Shown here: piece after piece, positions 26,296-38,110 of the stretch
Layout: each line of letters starts with the position of its first letter
How positions within the stretch are numbered: position 1 is the stretch's first letter
NCBI RefSeq assembly: GCF_047495875.1
Contig: NC_092463.1
Location: forward strand, 20,511,224 to 20,575,223
DNA: 64,000 nucleotides
DNA from: Pithys albifrons albifrons
Taxonomy: Eukaryota > Chordata > Aves > Passeriformes > Thamnophilidae
Direction of reading: 5' to 3'
Made by a program: the position numbers and the translations under genes
The notes under the pieces: model-generated
Database searches by the model: none
Seen by the model: only the letters and a program-made list of their open reading frames with translations
What the model was told of the DNA's origin: nothing

Positions 26296-27468
26296 CAGCA
26301 TGGGTTTAGGAGGGGCAGGTCCTGTCTGACCAACCTGATCTCTTTCTACGATCAGGTGACCCACCTGGTGGATGAGGGGAAGGCTGTGGATGTGGTCTAT
26401 CTGGACTTCAGCAAGGCCTTTGATACTGTCTCCCATAATATACTCCTGAAAAAGCTGGTAGCCCATGGCTTGGACAAGTGTAGCCTCTCCTGGATTAAGA
26501 GCTGGCTGGAGGGTCGGGCCCAGAGAGTGCTGGTGAACGGAGCTGCATCCAGCTGGCGGCCAGTCACCAGTGGTGTTCCCCAGGGGTCTGTATTGGGTCC
26601 AGTCCTGTTTAACATCTTTATTGATGATTTAGATGTGGGGATTGAGTCCATCATCAGCAAATTTGCTGATGACACCAAGTTGGGAGGGAGTGTCGACCTG
26701 CTGGAAGGCAGGAGGGCTCTGCAGAGGGATCTGGATAGACTTGAGAGATGGGCTGATTCCAATGGGATGAAGTTCAACAAGGCCAAGTGCCGGGTCCTGC
26801 ACTTTGGCCACAACAACCCCCTGCAGCGCTACAGGCTGGGCACAGAGTGGCTGGAGAGCAGCCAGGCAGAAAGGGACCTTGGAGTACTAATTGACAGGAA
26901 GCTCAACATGAGTCAACAGTGTGCCCAGGTGGCCAAGAAGGCCAATGGGATCCTGTCCTGTATCAAAAATAGCGTGGCTAGCAGGACCAGGGAAGTGATC
27001 CTTCCCCTGTACTCTGCACTGGTGAGGCCACACCTTGAGTACTGTGTTCAGTTCTGGGCCCCTCAGTTCAGAAAGGATATTGAGATGCTGGAGCGGGTCC
27101 AGAGAAGAGCAACAAGGCTGGTGAAGGGACTGGAGCACAAGTCCTATGGGGAGAGGCTGAGGGAGCTGGGGTTGTTTAGCCTGGAGAAGAGGAGGCTCAG
27201 AGGTGACCTCATCACTGTCTATAACTACCTGAAGGGAAGTTATAGCCAGGTGGGGGCTGGTCTCTTCTCCCAGGCACTCAGCAATAGAACAAGGGGGCAC
27301 GGGCTTAAGCTCTGCCAGGGGAAATTTAAGTTGGATATCAGAAAAAAATTTTTTACAGAGAGAGTAATCAGGCATTGGAATGGGCTGCCCGGAGAGGTGG
27401 TGGATTCACCATCCCTAGAGATCTTTAAATGCAGATTGGACGTGGCGCTGGGTGCCATGATCTAGTAA
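26296..27468 (+). pseudogene. CR1 ORF2 reverse transcriptase, 5'-truncated but open frame
   Basis: An open frame of about 390 codons covering the C-terminal part of CR1 ORF2, the protein that primes reverse transcription at a nicked target. Counting from 26356, visible motifs are [11 protein letters not shown] with the first palm aspartate (about residue 17), PQGSVLGP (75-82) and the FADD catalytic box (103-106). Downstream come the thumb and C-terminal blocks [31 protein letters not shown] and [13 protein letters not shown]. The stop lies just after LDVALGAMI. There is no in-frame stop or frameshift, but the N-terminal endonuclease domain and the start of the RT are missing, and there is no promoter of its own. 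I therefore call it a non-autonomous remnant of a recent insertion rather than a working gene. The frame continues upstream of 26356 without a stop, so the GTG at that position is not a real start. Confidence 0.9.
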
Positions 27469-27563
27469 ATGAACTAGAGTTGGACCAAGGGTTGGACTCG
27501 ATGATCTTGGAGGTCTTTTCCAACCCAATCGATTCTATGATTCCATGATTCTATGATTCTATG
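26297..27563 (+). mobile_element. Young 5'-truncated CR1 LINE nested in the SINE
   Basis: This CR1 starts inside ORF2 at the [13 protein letters not shown] block and runs uninterrupted to a clean tail of ATTCTATG/ATTCCATG units. The 46 kb SINE copy is contiguous across the same point (CCTTCC then AAATCTT), so the CR1 is a secondary insertion. No clear duplication flanks it, as is usual for CR1. Its 3' UTR (GTTGGACCAAGGGTTGGACT, then TTTTCCAACCCAATCGATTC) matches the 45 kb fragment, so both are from one subfamily. It is the best-preserved CR1 in the window. Confidence 0.95.
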
Positions 27564-27597
27564 AAATCTTCGTTCGCGAAGCTGAGCCACACACACA

Positions 27598-27609
27598 TAG
27601 ATCCCATGT
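27598..27609 (+). repeat. Target-site duplication, right copy
   Basis: TAGATCCCATGT, an exact copy of 26010-26021, directly after the CACACACA tail of the SINE. Confidence 0.85.
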
Positions 27610-30600
27610 CAGCTTTCAGTGCAAGACTTTAATAAAAAGATAAATCAGTTACTTCACCTGTCTGCAAACAATGGGCATATATATGCAGAAAGGACAATAT
27701 TAAGTTGAAACAAAAAAAAATACTGCATTTACTCTCTTAAATATGCAATCCTCACTCTCAAAATCCATTTTTTGTGTTCAGAAATTAACAAATATCAATT
27801 ATATGTCCTGTCTCTATTTATTCTCTGTCTGTCTGGAAAAGTATTGAAAAACTACATGTAACACAAACAGACACAAATTTCATTGGTGGGTCTCTGTAAA
27901 TAAAAACAGTGTAATAATGGTAATTGTCTGAGAGGAAAAATATCTCCTCCTTCTGCTATGTATACCCTGTTTTAGATGGAATATGATAAATTGTTCACTA
28001 AATACACAGGAGAAGTTCAATGCTGCAGATCAGAGGAGGTATGCTGAAAACATTAAATGTCTGCCCAACTAGCAATTTACTCAGAGTCTGAGGAATCTTA
28101 GCAAGAACATATCAGTCAGCACTTCATTGCCAGCCTTCCACAACTTCTCAGTTTGTCTCTGTTAATAAAAGGCTATTGAAGACACTTAAGGCTGAGACTA
28201 GATAGGCATGTAGAAAGGGTAATGTAGGGTTATTTAAATTTTTCTTGCTTTTGTGCAGCAAAGGGGAATAGTTACACTAGATAAACCAGAAATAAGACAA
28301 TTTATGGTTAAAAAGCACTCTTCACTTAAGAACTTTAAAATAACTTTGTAAATGCTAGGCTGAATCCAAAGCAAAATCTTATTTCCAGGTCCAGATTACC
28401 TAATCATGCCTTATATACCAAACAGGATCTCAGATACTAAAAACTGTGAAACCCATCAAAACCTCCAGATTGAACACAAATGACTGGTCTAATCTTTTTC
28501 TATGAACAGTCCCTGTCTTATGATAATCTGAAACAGTATAGCAGATCTGCAACTCTTACAATGCTATATGTATGACATTTGCTCTACTTTTTCATTACCA
28601 CATTCTTTTATGACTCTGATCCATTTAGTGTTTAACAAAAGAAAAAAGAAGTTTATAAATAAACTCTGCCACTTATTTCCCCTTTGCTGAGAGATGAAGA
28701 TGGTTGACCTCCCAAGGATTCTATATAAATGCTGATTTTATCTAGCAGCGGGCCCTTGATCTTGGTGAGACTGACAATTACTCTGATCAAATGGATGAAA
28801 AAGACTGGCAGACAAAAAGGGACTTCTTCTACCAGAGATCAATAGGTCATCAAAAATGAGACATCAAAATGGATTAGGCTAAGGAAATTTTGAATTTATA
28901 TTAAAAGGAAATATGGAGCTAGGAAAAAACTAATTCAGATTAGTAAAGTGAGAAAATTTCCTCTTCCTCCTGTCCACTTGTGTCTGAGAATGTGGGATCC
29001 TACATCTCTAGCTCACTTCAGATTTAGCTATAGACAAAGTTATTTTGGAAAGCAAAGATAATGTCAACAGTAATTGTATACATCCATGAATGATCTTTTT
29101 AGAAACATAATCCAATTTTTTAACTTATACTGCTGTTTAATTTTTTGAGAAACAAATTATTATTGATATTTACATTTAATATTATTCATATTTATATTAT
29201 ATTTGTAGCCTTTTTCATTATCTGGTTCCCAAGTATGTTTTAGTGCAATTATGCATTATTTGTGCTGTGGACAACTAAGATGAATTTATGAACTAAAATT
29301 CATCTTGAAAACTTAGAAAAGTTCTAGAAATACCTTAATGAAGTCTACTTTTATGCAGTTTGCATGTTGGAGCTCTATTACCAGTGCACCCTTGAATTAT
29401 AGTGCTGTCTTGACAATTGTGCCAGCCAGTATGCAATGTTTGTTACTTATAATCACTGATGGATTGTTATCAACAAAAGCAAAAGCTCCATTTTAGCTCA
29501 CCAAGATCAAGTCTATAACATCCCTGAACCTATCACAGACTTGACTCTGGAGAATATTCCAGGATGACAAGCAGGATAACTTCATCCTTTCTGAATTTCT
29601 TTCTTACTGTCAATTGAATTTATCAAATTTCTCTATGCTATGAATTGAAAGGAGTTATTATTCAATTGTACAAAACAAGCACAGTTACAGTGTGCATCTC
29701 TCTAGCTTTCTCTCTGTGTGGGATTTCACTTTTTATGATTTCTAGTGGTCTTTTCTAACAGGTAATGGGACTGATGCTCATTTGCCATAGTAAAAGGCTG
29801 TTTGAAAGACTATAAAGTTAATTTATTGAAATGTAATTAGCACTACTATTAATTTTTGCCATACTTACTGTCACCAGTTTTAGTGCCACAAATTCAATTT
29901 ACAATGATCTGGACAACACTGTCAGACATTAGTATTAATTCATCTGGTCTCTCTCCCCCACTAAATCATACTGTAGTGTCCTGAATGCTAAGAGAGTGAG
30001 CAAGAGAACAAAGATTATTTGAAATATATATAGATATGTCCTTGATCTTACTCAGCTCATTTACTTTGGCAAAGCCTGCCAATTTCCACAACTGAAAGCT
30101 GAAGTCTGCTTAAACAGTAAATGAATGCAGTGGGTACCACCATAATCTAGGCCTGCCTTTCCAATTAAGGTCCCAGATCCTGATTGGAAGCATTGCTCCG
30201 TTAATGCAGGTATTGCCTATTGACCTTCCAGAATACTTCTGACCATTCCTATTAGTCTATGGAAGTTTATCCCAGTGAAGTCCCAGTTATCCATCAGATG
30301 AAACTTGCACTAGTGGTAATTTAGTGTGTTGGTGTTAAACAATAAGATACCCTGTAGCACTCCATACGTTTTTTGTCTGTCAAGTCTAGCTTACTTATTT
30401 TTTCATTCTTTCATAGCATCCAAAAACAAAAGGATTTTTTACAATTTTCTGAATAGCTCAAGTAAAGAATGAATATACTTTCAGAAATACACTTGGTTTA
30501 CTTCAGAAATTGATTTCTAGAGTAAAAAATATTGTCTTCATTTTACACAGTGGAAATGAGACACCAGGAGCCTAATACCCAGATCCACAAAACTACCTAG

Positions 30601-32999
30601 ATGCTTAATCACTGCCATCGAATCATAGCCATTTTTTAAGTACAGTTTATTAAGCAGTATAAGGAAGCAGAGTTTGAAATCTCACTGTGGGGGTCACAAC
30701 AGCAAATGAAATGAAATAGCAAGGGAATAGGCAACAGTCTAATGGGAACTGAGGAAGAAACACCTAGTTCTCGGAACCTAAAAATCCACCCAGGCACCTC
30801 CATCATTTCTCTCTTGTAGATCACAAGAACTAGTGTGAATATTCTTTTATCAGGAATAACTGAGGAGTCTGCAAATGTTGTATGACTCTGCAGTTAGACA
30901 ATTTCTGAGGAAGTGTTTTAAAAATTCTAGTTCTTTAATTGGGCTCCAAAGCTTATGAAAAGTTTCCACTAGATCTAAGCTTAAGGACTAACACAAGATC
31001 CCACAGGAAGGCTAGATCACAGGCATTTAAGCTGTAAAGGATCCCATCACTATTTAGTAGGAAAAAAAAGACACATAAGAGAAAAATCTCTTATTGGATA
31101 GGCCCCATATGGCATCTGGTGGGAATGCTCTCTTCCATAATGTAGATAGTTCATACAAATAAAAACCTAAATGAAGACAGTAATTGTGAAAACTCTAGTA
31201 ACCACCCCTAGTATGCTCTTCCCCAGTGCATTTCTGACTTCCACCATTTTCTCTCACATGTTCTGGTTGAAAGAACCATCACCTTTCCTGCCTCTGACAT
31301 CTGGAGTTACATTCTTCTATTTCCCTACTTCACTAAAACTTCATCCCTTTCTGCATTTCTGTTATGAAATCTTTTCTCCATTGCATTTTCCCTCTTTGCT
31401 CCTCTTTTTTTCTTCTATCCATTTTCTTTCATTCAGTACCTGCGCAGAAATCTTTAGTTGCAAAAGCATAATTAAGAGCATAGAGAAGGCAAGTGTTCTT
31501 TCAGAGATTTTGCTTGCTTCTATATGAATTTGTACAAAGCTGCGTTTATCTGTACTTCAAAACACATGCTGACAAAACATCTGGGGGAAAAAAAAAAGAA
31601 AAGCCCTGGGAGGTCACTCATATTGCAACTCTTACACATATGTTTCTCCCACTATGAATTATGTACATAAGTATCCATATGTACATATGAACATTGAAGA
31701 GTCAAAGCTGCCACAATTAACTCACATACTTCAACTTTCCTGATAAATGCATCATTAAAGATTATGTTCAACACAGATGTCACAGCTGTTTCAAAAATAA
31801 AAAAGAAAAAAGTGTCATAACTACAATAATTAAATGAAGACTTTTCCAGATGACTCACATCCATAAATAAAAAGAAAAATAATACTTGTATCGACTGTAT
31901 GCAGAAATTCAGTGTTACCAAAGTCCAAGTAATTTTGACTGAATTTGGAAAATATTGCGTGAAAATTATTCTCTTCCTTTAAGCTAGTATGATATGCAGT
32001 TGAAATGAGAGAAGAATGCTGGGTTTGGGGATGTATGTTTAAAGACTGCTCTATCAATATATTTACATATGTACTTAAACCTAATTTTCAGTTGTCTTGT
32101 TTATTTCAGTGGTACATTAAACTCAGTGCTGGGTTGTGTAGCTAGAAACACTCATATGATCAAATTCCTTTTTTTTATGAAAATGGAAACAATACTTGAT
32201 TTTATGTTCTGGAAAGACAATCAAGAGAAAAGGCAAGTAAAAGAAGTGAAACAACAGGTATTGAGCTGTAGGGAAACACTATAGATGTAGATATTCAGAA
32301 AAATGTTAACAGTCAGTGACACACATATATTAAGTTAGAAGGATGTCTTTCAGCATACATAGGAATACAACAGAAAATTTAGAGGACAAGAATAGTTCAC
32401 TTTCTTAGTTAATGAGTGGCCCTGGACAGTGCTGCTTTTCGTCAATACAACAAAACTGATTACCACATATTATTATGTGCACAGCTTATTTCATGCATTG
32501 TCAACCCTGCTCCTTCCCAGTTGGGTGATTGACAAGTGAGATATCTAGTAGTAGACCCTAGTAGTAGGCCAGTTGAGTTGCAGACATGAAAGAAATGCCT
32601 TCCCTTTTAACAAGTGAAGTTATTTTAGTCCACAAAGTGATTAGTTTTGAGAATGCTTATCTTTAATAAGACTGCATCCTGAAAATTTGAATATTGTATC
32701 TTGAAAATTTACATGTCAGTGTCAGGTCATTATTCCTAGCCCATGTCTCTTATGACTCAATGTGAAAATGTCGGAAACTAAGTAGAATAACCATAGTTTT
32801 GCAACAAAAAATTATTGTTTTGATTACGCAAGTATACTTTAGGTTCTAAATTTAAAGAAAAACTCATTCTGAGCTGTCACTTGTGGCATCTCTCTTCTAT
32901 GTGTACACAATGAAATTGAAGCTCTAGTTTTACTTTAAATTTCTATCATGGGCATATTCCACAGAACAAACATTATGCAGGGTGTGGAGATAAAGAAGG
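27610..32999. other. Long unique AT-rich non-coding stretch
   Basis: About 5.4 kb without a recognised repeat, RNA gene or exon. Open frames are at most about 120 codons (31171-31527) and lie in T/C-rich DNA giving F/S/L-rich translations. An A11 run occurs near 31588-31598. Confidence 0.55.
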
Positions 33000-33417
33000 A
33001 TTTTTGAGTTGAGAAAAGGTTTTGGAACTGCAGGCAGATTCTGAGGCCTACTAGCAGGTGTTAAATTAGTTCTGTGAGAAAAACCAGCAAGCTAATGAAA
33101 ACAAAGTAAGATAAGAAGGCTTTGGGTCTGCCTGCCCATGGGAAGGAATGTTGAAGAGATAAAATTCTCATGGCAAAGTGAACATTTTTCCAGAAAGTGT
33201 CATCCTATTAAAAGCTGTAATGAGGATTATGGACACTGTGGTTCAACCTATAAGACTGGGCTATGAGTGGGATTTAAGAATATATATTGTGTAACTTGAA
33301 GTTAGAGTTAGTTTGTACCTTTACCTATTTTTTCCTTTCTCCATAGAGTGATTTAATAAACTATCTCTTCTGTGTGACACCTGTGAACTGTGCTCTCATT
33401 AATTATCGGCCGCCACA
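33000..33417 (+). mobile_element. Probable solo LTR, family undetermined
   Basis: The right-hand part has LTR-like order. A TATA-like TATAAG (33249-33254) comes first, then an AATAAA signal (33355-33360), then a U5-like CTCTTCTGTGTGACACCTG block. It ends in TCGGCCGCCACA at 33417, in CA as retroviral LTRs do. The AATAAA-to-CA spacing and the CG-containing end inside an AT-rich neighbourhood fit an endogenous retrovirus. The left end is not resolved: I found no TG start with a matching duplication, so 33000 is only an estimate. It is different from the ERVL-type LTR at 12.9 kb. Confidence 0.42.
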
Positions 33418-33780
33418 ATTTACTGCGTACTCTCACATGCAGGGTATTCACTTTTCTCCAAACACTGAAGAAAGACAAAGTAAAGCACTGAAGTTTTTAC
33501 TGAGTTTATCTTCAGATCATGTTCAATTACTTGTAGTTATCATTACTGTGTTTTAACTTTGAGAGTACAGTTGACATATTTTGAAGAGAAGTATTGGCCA
33601 ACAGAGAATAATACAAGATCTTATTGTCCTTCTGGTTTTAATGACTTAAGTTCCTCTTTTAGTGAAGAGCAGTTCTGATAGCAGGATATGCAAACTCTTT
33701 TATCACAGTGCAGGAGAAAGTCCTGATTCAGATGCTATTGAATTGTGTATGAATATAGATAATTAGATCATACATATCTA

Positions 33781-33815
33781 GTGTGTATGTATATATATAT
33801 ATGTATATATATATG
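33781..33815. repeat. AT/GT dinucleotide microsatellite
   Basis: GTGTGTATGT followed by alternating TA repeats with one ATGTAT interruption. Short and unremarkable. Confidence 0.9.
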
Positions 33816-36740
33816 GTCATGTTTAGATCATATTTATATTGGATCATCTTTAAATTATAAATATGTGCAGCAATCAACACAAAACTACCACAAATTATTC
33901 CTTACCTATACTAAACAATTAAGAGACTGCAAAATACTCAAACTTTGGTATCAAAATATAAAATGAAAAAATACCTGTTGTAAATTAAAAATCAGGAAAT
34001 CTCCCTCATACAGTTTTAGCTAATGCTTTCAGATATCCTGCATTTCTGCAATGGTTCTACTGTCCAAGAGTAATCCAGAACAGGCAAAGGCAACTACTGG
34101 ATTAAAATTCAGTTTGTGACCCATTCAATCTGTCTGAGTTTGGATCTCTCCATGTTTTGAAAGGAGATGTTCTACAATCATTTGACCCAAACTAACATTC
34201 AAAAGTAAGCCTTTAAATGCTGGGGAAAATTTAAAATAATCCAGTTCCTTCTGGTTTGATTTGTTTGGTTGATTTTTTGAGGATTTTTTTTTTAATAAGA
34301 AAACCCCCAACCGCCATCAGCATATTTAAATAATACATTCTAATTTTTATAGAGCTAGGCAATGCACCTCATGGCTAAAGACCAATTATTCCAGGCATTG
34401 CACCTAGACAGTTCCTGCTCTCAGGTGTTTACCAATTAACAATTAACAAGCAATGAAAACATGGGCAGGCAACAGCGACAGAGTTGAAAGATGAGTCAAG
34501 GCTGATGTTTCAGTTTACCTGTAGCCTAATAGGTATCAGATTTTTGAACACAACAAAGAGGAGACTTCTAGTGTTATCATACTGAAACATGGTTTGGGGA
34601 CTGTTGTTTTGTGTCAACTAGCCCATTTGCTATGCCAAATAAGTCATGGTTAGGAAGTCCAAGCCTGTCAGAAAGTGATAAAACACCAGCTTCCCACAGA
34701 CAATTTATATAGGCAGTGTTTACCTGTGAAGCTGAGAGAGAGCAGATCTTGTCAAACTGAAAAGGCCAACAGAAAGTTGTAAATTGAAAGGTCACTCCTG
34801 GTGAGACAAAAGGACTGAGAGAAGGTCAGCCACCTGTAATTAAAATTTCTTTCCACCTCCAAATTATTTGGGATTCATGTGTTTCAATCAAGTATGAAGA
34901 GCTTGTTTTCACTTTGGGGGAAAAAAGGGAAAAAATGTAATATATGTATGAGGAATGGTATGAATGTGAATTGTTACAGAAGCTTGACTGAAAATGTGTG
35001 AGACATGGACCTAGACACAGGTGCAAGCACAAAACTGAGACTGGAGGGAAATGCAATTCTAACCTGTAATAGTTTGGAACTTTACACAACTTTTTCTGAG
35101 GCTTTCTTTGTTTTCTGAATATCTGGCACAAGCTACTGTTGGAGGTAAGACATTGGTTTATATAGCCTTGTTCTGACATGCTATATACTGAAATATAACA
35201 AATCAACAGACAGTCTTGAAAATCCTGATTAGTTTGCACAAGATAAGGCCCTAGACTTGCACTAATGTATGGTCAGTGTCATTGCATGAAAGTCAATGGA
35301 CCATATTTTTTCTCTTCATTACACTAGTACAGCTCCATTAACTATAGAAATCATTAATCATATAGCAACTCTGAACTCTGTGATGTTGTGCAGGATATAA
35401 ATTAGACAAGAATTTGGCCTCCTGGCCGTTTTCTTCCCTGATTTGTTGCTGGCAGGAAATCTCTTGTTTTATTTTGCCTCAATGTTTTAGTCAAGTATGT
35501 TGATATTAATTGTATTGCACAAAAGGCTTTATTCTGATATAAAACTTTGAGCACGAAGACAAATTAGCCTATAAATAAATATTTATAAACTTGGCCATAA
35601 GTGACTTATTGATCTCTTGTACCACTTTGAACCTTCTCCAATTATTTCTTTTCCCTCTCCCAGTTTCTCATCTGAAAAAAAAAGGCAATTTTATCTCTTA
35701 AGAAGAATTAAACAGAAATATTAATAATGTTGGAGCATTCAAAGCCTCTGATGTAGGTGCAAGTTATATCTTCTTTCCAACTAAATGTGGTTTTTGGGGT
35801 TTTCTTGTTCATATTTGGGATCTCTCACAAAATGAGGACAGAGACAAGAAAATTGCTTCCTCCTTCTCATTGCTAAGAAATGATCTACAAAAATCTAAGA
35901 TGGCAAGTATTAGAAACACTGAATAATTAAAAAGATTACAAACTAGAGCATAACTAACTATGTAAGGCAGGTAAAGATGTCGATTCACTAGAAATAAATA
36001 AGTTTAATTTGGAAAGAGCAGTAAAAATATCAGTACTTACTCTCACAAAAGAAAGCCTAATTTATTATTTAAATCCATTCCATCCTATTTTTATCTATGG
36101 ATCTCCAGCCTATATATAAAGAAAAGTCTTTCCTTCAGTTTATATTCCTATTCAAGTTTTGAGAACAAACAGACCAGTTACTCTTTATTAGATCATGCCT
36201 GATTGATCTGCTTCTGAGCCCTATCTGAGAATCAACTGTTTCTTGACTGAAAGTGACTCAACAGTGGCTAATATTAAATAGTGTGTAGGTGAGAGCCCCC
36301 AAATTCAAGTCAGAAACATCAGGTAAAAGATTGATTTTTTTTAATCCAATTTTCACTTAGCGGAAAAGGTACATACAGCATAGCCACAAGGAAGTCACTT
36401 GTCACTAAAAAGTGAGAAATAGTCACTAAACAAGACATCATTTTCTCTTTGTTAGCCATCTGCAGACACTAGTCAGTGCAAATCAAAGAGAAGAGAGAAG
36501 TAATTTTACTGGGGCCTCTAGTCATGAAATAATACAAGCCAGTTTCATATATTGATATATTGATAGTACTGCACTTGCTCATAATTTGACCATAATCATG
36601 AGTATACACCCTAAAATTACACCAATTGTTCAGTCTTGTGATGTGAACTCAAAAATGTTAAATACAGATACCTTTATAATTATATTCATGTCATTTTTAC
36701 TCCTTGTTGGTGCTTGTCAAATGAAAAAGGGAAATTTACT

Positions 36741-37620
36741 CAAACCCTTTGAGTTTGATTATTCTCTCAGTGCCCCAGAAAAGCCAAGACCCTTGTGTTT
36801 GACCAGTCTGTCTGGGTCCTGTTATGGGGACTCTTCACTGAGCAGTTCCGCACATCAGAGGGCACTTTTACTAATTTGTTGAGGGTGACACACCAAACAG
36901 AGAGACCTGCTTTTGGATCTCCACACCTTTACCCACTGTCTGTTACTGCTAGTGCCTTTGAAGGACTCACATTAGCAGTTTATGGAATAACACTTTTTAT
37001 CAATAAAATTGTGACAGGTTAAGATTCGACCATTGTCAATGACAGTATATGACAACAAAAACTTATTCAAAGCAACATACTAATTCAAAGCAATATACTA
37101 ACAATCTCTAATCCCTAACAAAAGCTAGCTCAAGATAATCATTCAGGTCACAGAGACTACAGTTCTTACCCAGTAGACATCCCTATGGAGGAGAAGACAG
37201 ATTCAGCCTGTCAACTCGGCACAGAAGTTATATTGGAGTCTTCCCTGACTTCTCCCCATTCTAACTCACTTTTACACTATTTCTTTATGTTTAGGTGCAG
37301 TTTGAGTGACTTTAGTCATACACCTTACTCAGTGAGGGGTGGTCAATAAGGGACAGGTATCTCAACATAGTATCTGAGATAACCTTGGGATGGGGACATG
37401 CGTCACTCCAAGAAGAGTGATTTCACCATCGTTGCTGATTCAACAGCAAGACATCTTCCTTTATCTCCCTTGGTTTTCAGCAGCTGTGCAGCTTATAAGC
37501 TAAAGAATAATACTGAATTTCTCTACTCTGCAAGGGTTTCCACAGAGGCTGGCCACGGGGTCTCCATTCTGCTTCACCCGCCATTTAGTTCCCCTTAGAT
37601 TGCATTGTATGTGGGAGGTT
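36741..37620. other. Mixed-composition segment, possible retroviral remnant
   Basis: This stretch stands out from its neighbours by less AT-rich composition and scattered CG dinucleotides (GTTCCGCAC, CAACTCGGCAC, GACATGCGTCAC, GGCCACGGGG, CACCCGCC). An AATAAA word (36999-37004) follows a GGGTCCTGTTATGGGGACTC block and precedes TTGTGACAGGTTAAGATTCG, an order compatible with an LTR 3' part. I could not define ends or a target duplication, and the open frames are short. It may equally be ordinary old unique DNA. Confidence 0.22.
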
Positions 37621-37849
37621 GGGTATGTTGACTACATTCCATTCTGGAAGCAGCAATCATATTTTTCCCCATAATTTCCATACCATTATCTTTTTACCCC
37701 AAGTCATTTTCCCACAGTGCCAATAGAATTTAAAGTGATTTAAAAATAATAAGAAGCAACCTTATGATGCTTTCAGTGATTATGGAGAAGGACACGAATA
37801 TAGGCTTTTGGAAGATATTTGGTACCAGCTTGCATCAATTACAACAATG

Positions 37850-38110
37850 AAATGATGTAGAGGTGCATTAGCTACTGTGTATTGCTGAAGCACTAGTAAT
37901 TATTCAAGCAGATTTACTGAGGTTTAAGGACAGTGTAATAATAATGTCTGTATATTTTATATGCAGTCATTGTTACACGTCATTAAATGGACTGCTAATG
38001 ATCCACTGCTATTTAATTAATATGCAATGAATGTGATATTAAATCTAACATGTTAATTAAAGCCCAATTTAAGTAACTTAATTTTAAAGTGTGATGCAAA
38101 GCTTCTTTGG
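37850..38110. promoter_or_regulatory. Candidate regulatory block with homeodomain-type motifs
   Basis: Repeat-free AT-rich sequence with clustered homeodomain core words. It has ATTTAATTAA immediately followed by TATGCAATGA (38011-38030), then GTTAATTAAAG (about 38052-38062), with further TTAAT cores either side and no long open frame. This is the texture of many vertebrate conserved non-coding enhancers. That is inference from motif density only, with no alignment behind it. Confidence 0.22.

Larger units (their letters stand above)
26022..27597 (+). mobile_element. 5S-rRNA-derived SINE interrupted by a CR1 insertion
   Basis: The SINE has three parts. The head (26022-26139) is plainly derived from 5S rRNA: GATCTCGGAAGCT-CAGCAGGGTC, then TAGTACTTGGATGGGAGACC and GGGTGCTGTAGG match the vertebrate 5S gene. 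The body (26140-26296) is shared with the copy at 46 kb. The tail (27564-27597) starts AAATCTTCG, contains a CTTCG/CGAAG inverted repeat and ends in CACACACA. Between body and tail sits a 5'-truncated CR1 (26297-27563). Without the CR1 the SINE is about 310 bp. It is flanked by a perfect 12-bp direct repeat. The CA tail and long duplications differ from CR1, which leaves octamer tails and little or no duplication. Transcription would have been by RNA polymerase III from the 5S internal control region. Confidence 0.88.

Noticed and set aside
26239..26816. Minus-strand frames overlapping the CR1
   Set aside because: Shadows of the plus-strand ORF2 frame; no independent features.
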